Assembly: GCF_001417955.2 (NCBI RefSeq)
Contig: NZ_LKTM01000223.1
Location: forward strand, 186,001-250,000
DNA from: Mycobacterium gordonae
GTDB lineage: Bacteria > Actinomycetota > Actinomycetes > Mycobacteriales > Mycobacteriaceae
Length of the DNA stretch: 64,000 nt
Direction: 5' to 3'
Shown here in pieces: positions 7,540 through 16,847 of this stretch; position 1 is the first letter of the stretch; every line of letters starts with the position of its first letter. The position numbers and the translations under genes were made by a program. The notes beneath the pieces are model-generated. The model was given only the letters and a program-made list of their open reading frames with translations. It searched no databases and was not told where the DNA came from.

Positions 7540-9915
7540 TCAGACCATCTCGTTCTTGGTGAGCCACCGCATCACCGGCCATCCCACGAACACCGGGAGC
7601 CAGCAGGTGAGCACCCGGTACAGCAGCACCGAGGGCACCCCGATGGCGGCGGGCACGCCGAAGGCGGCGAGCCCACCGATCAGCGCGGCTTCCACGGCGC
7701 CGACCCCGCCCGGCGTCGGTGCCGCTGAAGCCAGCGTTCCACCGACCATCGTCACCACCGTCACGGTGACGAACGTCGTCCCGCCGCCGAACGCTTCGAC
7801 ACTGGCCCACAACGCCAGCGCCGCGCCCAAAGTTGTTCCGGCGGCTCCCAATACGATCAGCCCGAGTCGCTTGGGCTCCCGAGCCAGATCGGTCAGGTCG
7901 CGGGTCACCTCGCCGACCTTCGGACGCAGTTCGGTTGCCAGCCAACGTCTCAGGTTCGGCACCAACAAGAAGGTGCCGATAATGCCCAGTGCCACACCGG
8001 CGATCAGGTACAGCACCGTGGCGTTGGGGACGAAATGCGAGAGATCGGTCGATGTCCCGGCCACCGCGCTGAACAAGATCAGCAACGCCAGGTGAACGAT
8101 CACCTGCACCGACTGCTGCAGCGCCACCGCCGCGGTGGCGCGCAGCGCGGTCAGCCCGCCCTTCTGCAGGAACCGGGTACTCAACGCCAGGCCACCGACG
8201 CCGGCCGGCGTTGTGGTTGCCGCGAACGTATTGGCCACCTGCATGATTGACAGCTTCCAGAAGCTCACCGCGCCGTCGGCGCAGGCCCACAGCGCCCCGG
8301 CCGCACCGACGTAGGTCAGCGCCGACACCGACAGGCCCAGTAGCGCCCACCACCAGTTCGCCGTCCGAAGTTCGTGGAAGAAGGTCGGCACGGTGCTGAT
8401 GAAGGGGTAGGCGACATAGACCAGAGCGCCGATCAACACCAGCTGGATGAACTGGCTGCGGCTGAACCGGGTGATGGTCTCGGTTTCGATTTCGTCGGCA
8501 CCGGTCTGGCGCTTCACCTCGGCCCGCGCGTCGGCCATCACCGCTTTGGGGTTCGCCACCGATTGCCGGATACGTTTGGGCACAGCGGCTTTGGTCAGCC
8601 TACGAGAGGCGGTCAAGATGGTGTCCTTGCCGAAGGCCGAGATCGCCGCGCCGACCGCGGACTCCGCGTCATACAGCGCCGACGTCGTAACCAGGAGCTG
8701 GGCGATGTCGGACTGCAGCTGGGCATCGGTAGCGCCGTACTCAGCGGCGCCGAACCCGCCGAAGAGCACCTTGCCGTCGGCGACCGTGATCTCGTTGCAG
8801 CGCAGGTCGCCGTGCGAGATCTGGTGGTCGTAAAGGACGTGCAGGGATTCCCAGACACTGGTGACCGGTGTGTCGTTGGCGCATTCGTCGAGCGGAATGC
8901 CCTGCACGGGTTGGTGCGCGTACATCGTCCAGCCGCGATCCAGGGCGGCCAGCGCGATCGTGGAGGTGTTGGCGACACCGGTGTCGGCGATGGCGATCGC
9001 CATCAGCGCGCGATGCTCGACGGCGCGGCGCAGGGACGTTTGCAGGGGTGCGGTCTCCGAACCGCGCAGCCGCAATTTCCACCACACTTGGCGCAGCGCG
9101 CCGCCGCTGCGCTGATGCGGGCCGTACAACTCGACTGCCGCGCGGGCGGAGGGTTCGGTCGACTCGGCCGACAACACCAGCGGTCCCGGTCCCCCCGGGC
9201 GTATCACCAGGAGCCGCGACACCAGAAATCCGCGCCTGGCCATGGCTCGGACCGCGCCGTCCAGCGGCACCTCGAGCGCGGGCGTGCCGACCACCAGCAC
9301 GACGAAAGCGCCGACGAACCAGCCCACCGAGAGTCCCACCACCGCGCGGGCCGGCACGATCGCACTCACCACGAGGTGGATTGGCACGAACGCCAGGAGC
9401 AGTGCCCACCACCAGTGCCGCCAGCGCGCCGGGAGCCAGGGTCCGGACACGGTCAGCACCGCCGCGAGCATCGCGATCCAGCGCGGGTCATCGAGAAACT
9501 GGGCCGGCACGGTGGTGAGCTTGTCGTTCAGGTCGAAGTGCCACCTCGGCGCGGCGATGCGGTTGCTGCTGATCGACAACGGGAGAACTGCCATCAGTGC
9601 GGCGGCCCCGTATGCGCCCAGGAGCTTCCATTGGCGGGACAGGATCAAGCCGATCAGGATCACGAACGGCAGCGCCAGGATCGCGATGCCGTACACCAGG
9701 TACACCAGGTCGGACTGGGTCGGGGTGAGGACCCCGACGATCTCGGAGATCGACTTCTCCAGCGCGACCCAGCGAGGACGGGTGATCAGGGAGCTGGTCA
9801 CCACCGCCACGAGGGCGACGGCGGCGAGGGCGAGCCGGATGATGTCGTTGGTGCGGCGGGTCAGCGGTTGCAGCAGGCTGCCGGACACGGTGATGTCGCG
9901 GCCGTCAACTCGCAT
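7540..9915 (-). CDS. Multipass membrane protein: degenerate kinase-like domain fused to an LPG-synthase/flippase-type TM domain
   Basis: A 791-residue protein, orthologous by position and length to M. tuberculosis Rv0585c. An N-terminal membrane block (about residues 25-215, six or more helices) precedes a cytosolic domain with kinase landmarks: catalytic-loop-like HGDLRCN at 368-374, but GGFG (386-389) where DFG is expected, and AVELYG (about 260-265) where the beta-3 lysine is expected. It therefore looks like a pseudokinase. A second membrane block from about residue 485 to the end (ATTTPAGVGGLALSTRFLQK, APTPGGVGAVEAALIGG) matches the lysylphosphatidylglycerol-synthase TM/UPF0104 flippase-like family. 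A lipid or lipid-linked sugar flippase role is inferred. The next gene upstream is divergent. There is no aminoacyl-transferase domain, so it is not an LPG synthase. Confidence 0.85.
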   Translation of the reverse strand: MRVDGRDITVSGSLLQPLTRRTNDIIRLALAAVALVAVVTSSLITRPRWVALEKSISEIVGVLTPTQSDLVYLVYGIAILALPFVILIGLILSRQWKLLGAYGAAALMAVLPLSISSNRIAAPRWHFDLNDKLTTVPAQFLDDPRWIAMLAAVLTVSGPWLPARWRHWWWALLLAFVPIHLVVSAIVPARAVVGLSVGWFVGAFVVLVVGTPALEVPLDGAVRAMARRGFLVSRLLVIRPGGPGPLVLSAESTEPSARAAVELYGPHQRSGGALRQVWWKLRLRGSETAPLQTSLRRAVEHRALMAIAIADTGVANTSTIALAALDRGWTMYAHQPVQGIPLDECANDTPVTSVWESLHVLYDHQISHGDLRCNEITVADGKVLFGGFGAAEYGATDAQLQSDIAQLLVTTSALYDAESAVGAAISAFGKDTILTASRRLTKAAVPKRIRQSVANPKAVMADARAEVKRQTGADEIETETITRFSRSQFIQLVLIGALVYVAYPFISTVPTFFHELRTANWWWALLGLSVSALTYVGAAGALWACADGAVSFWKLSIMQVANTFAATTTPAGVGGLALSTRFLQKGGLTALRATAAVALQQSVQVIVHLALLILFSAVAGTSTDLSHFVPNATVLYLIAGVALGIIGTFLLVPNLRRWLATELRPKVGEVTRDLTDLAREPKRLGLIVLGAAGTTLGAALALWASVEAFGGGTTFVTVTVVTMVGGTLASAAPTPGGVGAVEAALIGGLAAFGVPAAIGVPSVLLYRVLTCWLPVFVGWPVMRWLTKNEMV

Positions 9916-10060
9916 GTGCAGGGGTCCTTTGAGGTCCTTGTGATCCGTCTTCCGAATTGCCGCTGTCGTCTGTTCTACGACAACTTAACGTGCCGGCCGG
10001 TTCACATCCTGCTCACGTAGTGTCGGCACAGTCGTGTGTTGGGGAGTAGGAGGACTGGGC

Positions 10061-11008
10061 GTGGTGCGAACCGAGAACGACACCTGGGAGATCACCGAGA
10101 GTGTGGGGGCGACGGCGCTGGGCGTTGCCGCGGGCCGGGCGGCGGAGACCGAGAGCGACAATCCGCTGATCAGCGACCCGTACGCGCGGATTTTTCTGGA
10201 TGTGGTCGGCGACGGAATCTGGAACTGGTTTGCCACGCCGGACCTGCCCGACGAGCTGGTCGAAGCGGAGCCGCAGCTGCCCGTGCAGATGCAGTCGATG
10301 GTGAACTACATGGCCTGCCGGACGGCTTTCTTCGACACTTTCTTCCTGGACGCGGCCCGCGCCGGCGTGAGCCAGATCGTGATCCTGGCGTCGGGTCTGG
10401 ATTCGCGGGCGTGGCGGTTGCCCTGGCCGGACGGTACGACCGTCTACGAACTCGACCAGACCAAGGTGCTGGAATTCAAATCCTCAACGCTGGCCGAGCA
10501 CGGGGCAGAGCCGACGTGCTCTCGCGTCGCCGTCGCGGTGGACCTGCGCCACGATTGGCCGGCGGCATTGCAGCAGGCCGGGTTCGATCCTTCCGCCCCG
10601 AGCGCCTGGTCGGTAGAAGGGCTACTGCCGTATCTGCCGGCCGCCGCCCATGAGTTGCTGTTCGAACGAATCCAGGGCCTTGCCGCACCCGGCAGCCGGA
10701 TAGCCGTGGAGGCGCCGGGACCGGATTGGATGGATGAAGGTGTGCGGGCGCGGCGGCGGGAGCGGATGGACCGGCTGCGCGCGGTGATGGCCAAGGTCGA
10801 ACCGGACCGCGAGATGCCGCGGACCGACGAGCTGTGGTACTTCGAGGAACGCGAAGACGTAGGTGAATGGTTGCGCAGGCACGGCTGGGACGCGACGGTG
10901 ACGCCGTCCCCCCAGTTGATGACCGGCTACGGACGTGGTGTGCCCGAAGGGGTGGAGGACACCTCGCCGCGCACCCAGTTCGTGTCAGCGGTGCGTTCGG
11001 CTAACTGA
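10061..11008 (+). CDS. Class I SAM-dependent methyltransferase of the mycobacterial LCM/PF04072 family
   Basis: A 315-residue member of the expanded mycobacterial group of putative S-adenosylmethionine methyltransferases (Rv0726c/Rv0731c-like). It shows the family start [19 protein letters not shown], the [12 protein letters not shown] segment, the SAM-binding strand [18 protein letters not shown] and [19 protein letters not shown]. Substrates are unknown for almost all members. GTG at 10061 is chosen because AGGAGG (10048-10053) lies 7 nt upstream; a GTG at 10034 would place that site inside the gene. Its 3' end overlaps the opposing amidohydrolase gene by 8 bp. Confidence 0.85.
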   Translation: MVRTENDTWEITESVGATALGVAAGRAAETESDNPLISDPYARIFLDVVGDGIWNWFATPDLPDELVEAEPQLPVQMQSMVNYMACRTAFFDTFFLDAARAGVSQIVILASGLDSRAWRLPWPDGTTVYELDQTKVLEFKSSTLAEHGAEPTCSRVAVAVDLRHDWPAALQQAGFDPSAPSAWSVEGLLPYLPAAAHELLFERIQGLAAPGSRIAVEAPGPDWMDEGVRARRRERMDRLRAVMAKVEPDREMPRTDELWYFEEREDVGEWLRRHGWDATVTPSPQLMTGYGRGVPEGVEDTSPRTQFVSAVRSAN

Positions 11009-12260
11009 CTGCGCCCTTCACGAGCCGGCCGTCCTTGATGATCGCGGTGAACGCCTCGTCCGGCCGGGCGATCAGCGAGATGTCGGCCACCGGGTCGCCG
11101 TCGACGAGGATCAGGTCTGCCAGAGCGCCCTCGGCGACCACGCCCAGTCGCCCCGGATAGGGGTTGCGCGGGCCGGACATGGCGAGCAGTTCGGCGTTGC
11201 GGACGGTGGCCTGCTGCAGCACTTCGGCGGGAGTGAACCAGCGGGTCAGCTTGGCCAGCTGGGCGCCCTGGCGTTTGGCGAGTGCGGCGTCGAACAACGT
11301 GTCAGTGCCGAAAGCGATCTTGACGTTGTGCTTGATGGCCAGCTCGTAGGCGGTGTCTGTGCCGGTGACCATCTGCTGGAACTTGGGCACATTGCCGGGC
11401 GGCACCGTCACGGCGTCTTCGTCGTCGAGAAAGGGTTGCAGGCACCACCACACGTCCTTCTCGGCCAGGAGTGCAGCCGTCTGGTCGTCGATGAGATGCC
11501 CGTGTTCGACGCAACGGACGCCGGCGGCCACCGCGGTGCGGATCGCCCGGGGCGTGTAGGCGTGCACGGTGACGTACGTGCCCCAGTTCTCCGCGGCCTC
11601 CACCGCGGCGCGCATCTCGGCCTCGGTGAACTGGGCGACGTCGAGCGGGTCGTACGCCGAGGCGACGCCTCCGCCGGCCATCAGCTTGAGTTGGGAGGCG
11701 CCCCGGCGGAGCATCTCGCGCGCCCCACGCAACACTTCTGCTTCGCCGTCGGCGATCACGGCTGCCCCGATGATCTCGATGTAGCTGAGGTGGCCGCAGA
11801 TGCCGCGGGGCACCTCGTGCGGCATCCGGAAGTCGCCGTGCCCGCCGGTCTGCGAGATGAAGCCACCGGCCGGGTAGATGCGCGGGCCGAGAATCGTGCC
11901 GTCGTCGATCGCCTGTTTGATGCCGAATACCGGGCCACCGAGGTCGCGGACGGTGGTGAAGCCGCGCAGCAAGGTCTCCTCGGCACTGACCACAGCCCGG
12001 GCGAAGACGTAACCGAGTTCGCTGACCTGGGCCACCAGCGCCGAGATGGTGGTGAACATCGCGTGCCAGTGTGCGTCGATCAGGCCGGGCATCAAGGTCT
12101 TTCCCGTGCCGTCGATCTTCGGGCCGATGTCGTCGCCGTCGGGCGGCGTGATCGACTCGATGAGGTTGTCTCTCAGAGTGACGTCCTGCGGCCCGGTGAT
12201 CCGGCCCTCGATGCTGTCGAAGATGTTGACGTTCGAGATGCGGAGCGCGTCGGTAGTCAT
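11001..12260 (-). CDS. Metal-dependent amidohydrolase-family protein (imidazolonepropionase/prolidase-like)
   Basis: A 419-residue amidohydrolase-superfamily protein. The first metal motif is DAHWH (His64, His66) after [10 protein letters not shown] lysine in [11 protein letters not shown] is placed like the carboxylated bridging lysine of binuclear members, later histidines occur in TVHAY and CVEHGH, and the catalytic aspartate is in AFGTDTLF. The C-terminus returns to the small beta domain ([20 protein letters not shown]), as in family members. Related enzymes hydrolyse cyclic amides, N-acyl amino acids or dipeptides; the substrate is not predictable. It is a single gene, convergent with the methyltransferase gene (3' ends overlap 8 bp). 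Confidence 0.85.
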   Translation of the reverse strand: MTTDALRISNVNIFDSIEGRITGPQDVTLRDNLIESITPPDGDDIGPKIDGTGKTLMPGLIDAHWHAMFTTISALVAQVSELGYVFARAVVSAEETLLRGFTTVRDLGGPVFGIKQAIDDGTILGPRIYPAGGFISQTGGHGDFRMPHEVPRGICGHLSYIEIIGAAVIADGEAEVLRGAREMLRRGASQLKLMAGGGVASAYDPLDVAQFTEAEMRAAVEAAENWGTYVTVHAYTPRAIRTAVAAGVRCVEHGHLIDDQTAALLAEKDVWWCLQPFLDDEDAVTVPPGNVPKFQQMVTGTDTAYELAIKHNVKIAFGTDTLFDAALAKRQGAQLAKLTRWFTPAEVLQQATVRNAELLAMSGPRNPYPGRLGVVAEGALADLILVDGDPVADISLIARPDEAFTAIIKDGRLVKGAVS

Positions 12261-12925
12261 CTCATCCAGTGTCGCCCAGGGCGGGGCGGGTGGACGCGCG
12301 GGCTGTGGTGTGTCGGCCGTACACCATGAGCTGAGCCGTACGTGTTCGTCGCATGACAGACGTTTAAATCCACGTCAAGACAAATCGTTCGCAGGATATC
12401 GAAAACCATTGTCGCCACTACTTTTTGATGGTATTCGTTGTCGAACCTGCTACGGACATCAGGCCCGAGCTGCAATCCGATTCGCTTTTGCGGGCCATGA
12501 ATAGGTGAGCTGATGTGTTGCTTTTTCGACCCCGGATTTCTCGGTATGGTGAGCCTGCGATACCAACCTTTCCGCAGTGTGATCGGTTGGTGGAAAGGGC
12601 ATCGGCACGACCATTCGTCAGGCTCCCGGCATCGGCCCACTGCGTGCGGCCTGCCAATACCAAAGATGGCCTTAAGTGAAGCGCTGGGTGTCGTTGACAA
12701 ACGGCACAGTACGCCCCGCCGCGGAAAATGATCAGGCGGCCATTGTAGGCGGCCATCGTAGCGGCCATTGTAGACGCGGACTCGGCGCCAGGATGCCCGT
12801 CGAATTCGAATCTGTTGGCGTGAAACGCGGCAACTGAAAGTAGGTCTGACATCGCAAACGCGACAACCGGACGGGTCGCCACCAATGCGATTCGCCGAGG
12901 ATTCGACCGCGGATTCACAGAGAGC
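12261..12925. other. Gene-poor 665-bp stretch in the accessory region
   Basis: No convincing coding sequence was found on either strand. Base composition is visibly less GC-rich than the flanks (for example the A/T-rich patches near 12360-12440 and 12510-12560). The stretch contains a three-unit tandem repeat at 12735-12772. A 169-codon minus-strand frame crosses it, but its translation has no domain features and no upstream ribosome-binding site. The stretch may hold the promoter of the downstream methyltransferase gene and could be the scar of an insertion or deletion. Confidence 0.6.
12735..12772. repeat. Short tandem repeat, three units of 12-13 bp
   Basis: GGCGGCCATTGTA (12735-12747), GGCGGCCATCGTA (12748-12760) and GCGGCCATTGTA (12761-12772) are contiguous copies differing by one base plus a missing first G. 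The unit length is not a multiple of three over the whole array, and the array lies outside any supported gene, about 150 bp upstream of the two-domain methyltransferase gene. Confidence 0.85.
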
Positions 12926-14305
12926 ATGACGCGGGACTTCTACGACTCGGAGGACGCCACGTATCGCACGTTCTGGGATCCCGATGGAAGCTTGCACTGG
13001 GGCATCTTCGAGGACCACAGCACCGGGTTCCTCGCCGGCTGCCGGCGGTGGAACGAGGAGATGCTGCTCGCCGCCGGGATCGGGCCGACATCGCGTGTGC
13101 TCGACCTTGGTTGCGGCAACGGGTCCGTCGCCGCCTGGCTGGCGCGAGAAACCGGCGCGGCCGTTACCGGGATTGACCTGAGCGCCGTCCGGATCACCAG
13201 CGCCCGCGGCCTTGCCGCGGAGAATCCGGACCTGCGCCTCGCATTCACCATCGGGTCAGCGGCGGCGCTGCCGTTCGACGACGGCGCGTTCACCCACGTC
13301 TTGAGCCAAGCCGCTCTCTACCACGTACACGCGCGCGAGACGGCGCTCGGCGAGGCGATGCGAGTGCTCGAACCCGGTGGCATCTTCGCTTTCGACGATC
13401 TGGTAACGCCCGTCCGACCGGTGACTAGGCTCGCGCGCGAGGTGGTCTACGACCGGCTTCTGTTCGAGCCCACGTTCTCGGCCGACGACTACGTCGACGC
13501 CCTCGCACGGCACGGCTTCGTCGTCTACGAAACCCGTGATCTGAGCTCGCATCTCGCCCGCAGCTATGAACTCTTGTCGGACCGTGCGCGGCACTTGTGC
13601 CCGAGCCTGGCCAGAGCGTATCGGCGAATCCCTGAAGTAGTGCAAAGCGGGCACGTGGGCTGGAGTTTCTTCCTCTGTCAGAAGGTCGTCGGCAAGCTCG
13701 CGTGGATTTACCAGCCGGACCGATGGCTGACCCTGGAGCAGAAGTACGACGCTTGGGCCCCGAGCTATGACGCTGACCTGGGCAGCAGCTATCTCGAAAA
13801 TCCTCGCCGCGCCGCTGCGCTGCTGTCCCGTTTCCTGCCTGCTGGCGCCGGCCCGCTACTCGATGCGGGAGCCGGCACCGGACTCGTCGGCGAGGAGCTG
13901 CGCAGGCTGGGACATACCGATCTCACCGCGCTCGACAGATCCGGGGGGATGCTCGCGCATGCGCAGGCCAAGGGGGTATACCGCTGGCTGGTGCACGGGA
14001 CACTGGCCGAGGCGCCGAGCCTGTTTCCCGAACGGTATTTCTCTGCCGTCGTTGCAGTGGGGGTATTCACCTTCGCGCACGCAGAAGCCACCGATCTCGC
14101 CGCGCTGGATCGGATTCTCGAGCCGGGTGGGTTTCTCGTCATAGCCGTCAGCGCCGATTACCTCTCTCGATGCCGCGCGCTGAGCAACACGCTCGGCGAT
14201 CTCGGGTACGAAGTCGTCGGACGCGACTCGTACGACATCTTCGACGGCGAGCCCATGAACGTCTTGGCCTACCAGAAGCCCAACCCGATCGTGGGGGTCG
14301 CCTGA
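12926..14305 (+). CDS. Tandem two-domain SAM-dependent methyltransferase
   Basis: A 459-residue protein with two Rossmann methyltransferase domains. Domain 1 (about 1-260) has motif I LDLGCGNG (59-66), TGIDLSA and the post-motif FDDLVTPVRP, resembling small-molecule type-11 methyltransferases. Domain 2 (about 270-459) begins YDAWAPSYDADL, has motif I LLDAGAGTGL (311-320) and ends LEPGGFLVIAVSADY, resembling the METTL27/WBSCR27-like group. Both motif I glycine-rich loops look intact, so both may bind SAM. The ATG at 12926 has only a weak AGAGA upstream. The gene stands alone after a gene-poor stretch and converges on the TVP38 gene. I do not recognise a named gene; the substrate is unknown. 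Its isolation and lower-GC upstream flank suggest acquisition by transfer (inference). Confidence 0.8.
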   Translation: MTRDFYDSEDATYRTFWDPDGSLHWGIFEDHSTGFLAGCRRWNEEMLLAAGIGPTSRVLDLGCGNGSVAAWLARETGAAVTGIDLSAVRITSARGLAAENPDLRLAFTIGSAAALPFDDGAFTHVLSQAALYHVHARETALGEAMRVLEPGGIFAFDDLVTPVRPVTRLAREVVYDRLLFEPTFSADDYVDALARHGFVVYETRDLSSHLARSYELLSDRARHLCPSLARAYRRIPEVVQSGHVGWSFFLCQKVVGKLAWIYQPDRWLTLEQKYDAWAPSYDADLGSSYLENPRRAAALLSRFLPAGAGPLLDAGAGTGLVGEELRRLGHTDLTALDRSGGMLAHAQAKGVYRWLVHGTLAEAPSLFPERYFSAVVAVGVFTFAHAEATDLAALDRILEPGGFLVIAVSADYLSRCRALSNTLGDLGYEVVGRDSYDIFDGEPMNVLAYQKPNPIVGVA

Positions 14306-14392
14306 TGGGTTCGCGTCACGCTTTGCGGGCGCCACCAGGGCGGCATCGCCGAAGGCACGGGCCGACCGGCTGGTCGTGCGGTGGGACTGCGC

Positions 14393-15097
14393 TCAATTCG
14401 CGTCGTCCTCCCGGACGGGGTGGTCGCGCCAGTGCCGGTACAAGTGCCGCGCGGCGAATACGCCGAGAACCGCGGTGACGCACCACACCGCTATAGCTGC
14501 ATAAGCCAGGGGTGACGAGCGGTCCCGGATGGAAGCACCCAGCGCGGTATAGACGAACGCCCGCGGTGCCGAGCCGATGAATGATCCAATTGCGATCTGC
14601 CACATCGGGATTCCGAACGCGCCAAACGTGTAGGAAGCGAACGCGTCCGAGATGCCGGGGACGAAACGCTGGCCCACGACCGCCCACAACCCGCCCCGTT
14701 CGACCACCGAGTCGATCCGTTCGGCCCGCTTGGGACCCACCAGAACCCGTGCGCTGTCCCGGCCGGCCCGGCGGCCGACCGTGCTTGCGACGACTGCCGT
14801 ACCCATTGCCGCGCCGAGCGTGACGAAAAGGCCCAGCACGGGACCGAACAGCAGCCCACTGCCCGCGGCCAGAATCGAACCGGGCAGGAACATGGCGCCG
14901 AGGAAACCCGACACGACGACATAAACCAGCGGCGCCATCGGCCCGGTCGACGTGACAGTCCGTCGGACCGCGTCGATGTCGATCACTCGCGCGACAGCCA
15001 CCAGATAGAACATGGTGAGCAGGAAGGCGACGAACATTACGAGTCGCAGGATGTGGGGCCGCCGGGGCGCGCCGGTGGTGTCGTCGTTGTCATCCAT
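14393..15097 (-). CDS. TVP38/TMEM64 (VTT/DedA-like) membrane protein
   Basis: About 234 residues from ATG at 15097. After a short acidic N-terminus there are about five hydrophobic segments. The VTT/SNARE-associated domain is marked by GAMFLPGSILAAGSGLLFGP, VVGQRFVPGISDAFASYTFG and a terminal amphipathic pair. DedA/TVP38 proteins are membrane proteins implicated in lipid scrambling and envelope homeostasis. The M. tuberculosis counterpart is probably Rv0625c. The ATG at 15097 overlaps the recD stop by 8 nt. An in-frame upstream start at 15160 would lie deep inside recD and is less likely. The gene therefore appears to be the last cistron of the recCBD operon. Confidence 0.85.
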   Translation of the reverse strand: MDDNDDTTGAPRRPHILRLVMFVAFLLTMFYLVAVARVIDIDAVRRTVTSTGPMAPLVYVVVSGFLGAMFLPGSILAAGSGLLFGPVLGLFVTLGAAMGTAVVASTVGRRAGRDSARVLVGPKRAERIDSVVERGGLWAVVGQRFVPGISDAFASYTFGAFGIPMWQIAIGSFIGSAPRAFVYTALGASIRDRSSPLAYAAIAVWCVTAVLGVFAARHLYRHWRDHPVREDDAN

Positions 15098-16847
15098 GGT
15101 GGCCGGCCAGTCGCCGCGCCAGCCCACTGGCTCGCACCGCCCGTCGAGCGATCGCCGCACGCACCGACCCTTCCGGGCCGATCACCCGCACTTTCCGTTT
15201 CGCCCGGGTGACCGCGGTGTAGAACAGTTCCCGCGTCAGCAACCGCGAATCTTCAGGCGGCATAAGCACACTCACCACATCGGATTGACTGCCCTGGCTC
15301 TTGTGAATCGTCATCGCGTGCATCGTCTCGACATCGGACAGCCGACTGGTCGCCAACTCCAGCAGATTCTCGGCACCGGCGATGACGGCTCGAAGCGCGC
15401 CCTGCTGGCCGGCGCCGGCAACCACGGCCACACCGGTGTCACCGTTGTAGACGCCCAGTCCGTAGTCGTTGTTCGTGACGAGCACCGGTCGTCCGGCGTA
15501 CCACGGTGACCAGATCGCCTCGCCGGTGGACTCGACCAACCACCGCTCCACCTGGCGGTTCCAGTGAGCGATCCCGTAGCGCCCCCGGCGATGCGCACAC
15601 AACAGCCGGTGCTCGTCGAGGGTGCCCAGGGCAGCCTTCGCGTCGCCGAGCATCGCGGCCTGCCGCAGTGCAAGGGCGTGCGGCTCAAGCACTTTGCGCA
15701 AACTCTCGGTAGGGTCCTCGGTGTCGATCCATTCGACGTGATCGCCGCCGGAGCGCAGCAGGTCGATGGCGAGGTCGGCATCGCCGTCGCGAATCGACGA
15801 GGCCAGCCGGCCAATCGATTCGCCGAACCGATGCGACGTCAGCAGCGCCGCAACCCGGGCGTCTGCGCGCGATCCCAGCCCGTCGACCAGATCGGCGAGT
15901 ACCGCACCCGCCTCCACCGATGCCAACTGGTCGGGATCGCCGACCAGGAGCAGTCGGGTGTGTGGGCGCACCGACTCCAGGAGCCGCGCCATCATCGTCA
16001 GCGAAACCATCGATGTCTCGTCGACCACGATGACGTCGTGCGGCAACCTGTTGCCCCGATGGTGACGGAACCGCGACGATGTATCGGGCCGACTGCCCAG
16101 CAGCCGGTGCAGCGTCGTCGCACGTAATCCCGAGACCCGTTGACGGTCAACCGAATCCAGCTCATTTACCTGGAGCTGGACCGCCTCGTGCAACCGTGCC
16201 GCCGCCTTGCCCGTCGGAGCCGCCAGCGCTATGCGCAGCCGCGGCTTCCCGTCCAGCTCCGCCTGTTCGGCGAACAGCGCCAGCAGCCGGGCCACCGTGG
16301 TGGTCTTGCCTGTCCCCGGACCACCGGTGAGGACGGTCAGCCCCTGCTGCAGGGCGATGCCGGCGGCCTCGCGTTGTTCTTCATAGCCGGGCGGGAACAG
16401 CCGGTCGATATCGGCAACCGCCGGCCGGCCGGGAGCCGACAACAGGGCCGAGAAGTCGTCTGCGACCTGTTGCTCCTCGCGCCAATACCGGTCCAGATAA
16501 AGCAGATGGCCGTCGTACACGCGGAGTACCGGCGGCTCGTCGGCCAACGGACTGGCCTGAACCGCCGCAAGCCATTGCGGCGCAGACGGCCACGGTAGGT
16601 CGTCCATGCCAACCTGTGCCTGGACCGATTCCAGGTCCACACACACCGACCCGCCGCGAAGGGCGCGCACCACCAGCGCCAGTGCCAGCGCGACGGCGGG
16701 TTCAGACTCGCCTGCCATCGTCGTAAGGCGCTGTGCGACATGCACATCGGCTGATTCGAGCACACCGGCATCGTTGAAGAGGCGCAACAGCTCGCCGGCA
16801 CTGACGGCCAGCCGCCGGTCGGCAGGGTCGATCGTCTCGGCGGTCAT
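15090..16847 (-). CDS. recD: Exodeoxyribonuclease V subunit alpha (RecD helicase)
   Basis: A 585-residue superfamily 1B 5'-3' helicase subunit of RecBCD. The Walker A motif is GGPGTGKT (175-182), the DEAD-box-like motif is VVDETSMVSLTMMARLLE, LLLVGDPDQLASVEAG follows, and the UvrD-like C-terminus has AMTIHKSQGSQSDVV and FYTAVTRAKRKVRVIG. The N-terminal domain is typical of RecD. The ATG at 16847 overlaps the recB stop by 4 nt (ATGA). In mycobacteria RecBCD is known to serve single-strand annealing rather than the main recombination pathway, which uses AdnAB; that role is expected here. Confidence 0.95.
   Translation of the reverse strand: MTAETIDPADRRLAVSAGELLRLFNDAGVLESADVHVAQRLTTMAGESEPAVALALALVVRALRGGSVCVDLESVQAQVGMDDLPWPSAPQWLAAVQASPLADEPPVLRVYDGHLLYLDRYWREEQQVADDFSALLSAPGRPAVADIDRLFPPGYEEQREAAGIALQQGLTVLTGGPGTGKTTTVARLLALFAEQAELDGKPRLRIALAAPTGKAAARLHEAVQLQVNELDSVDRQRVSGLRATTLHRLLGSRPDTSSRFRHHRGNRLPHDVIVVDETSMVSLTMMARLLESVRPHTRLLLVGDPDQLASVEAGAVLADLVDGLGSRADARVAALLTSHRFGESIGRLASSIRDGDADLAIDLLRSGGDHVEWIDTEDPTESLRKVLEPHALALRQAAMLGDAKAALGTLDEHRLLCAHRRGRYGIAHWNRQVERWLVESTGEAIWSPWYAGRPVLVTNNDYGLGVYNGDTGVAVVAGAGQQGALRAVIAGAENLLELATSRLSDVETMHAMTIHKSQGSQSDVVSVLMPPEDSRLLTRELFYTAVTRAKRKVRVIGPEGSVRAAIARRAVRASGLARRLAGHHG

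Noticed and set aside
12735..12772. CRISPR array
   Set aside because: The repeats are contiguous without spacers and no cas genes occur in the window.
12418..12927. 169-codon minus-strand frame crossing the gene-poor stretch
   Set aside because: No recognisable domain, no ribosome-binding site, unusual residue mix, and it includes the tandem repeat region; treated as non-coding.
10000..14400. Prophage or genomic island with mobile genes
   Set aside because: No integrase, transposase, phage structural gene or attachment-site duplication was found; only a gene-poor stretch and isolated genes.
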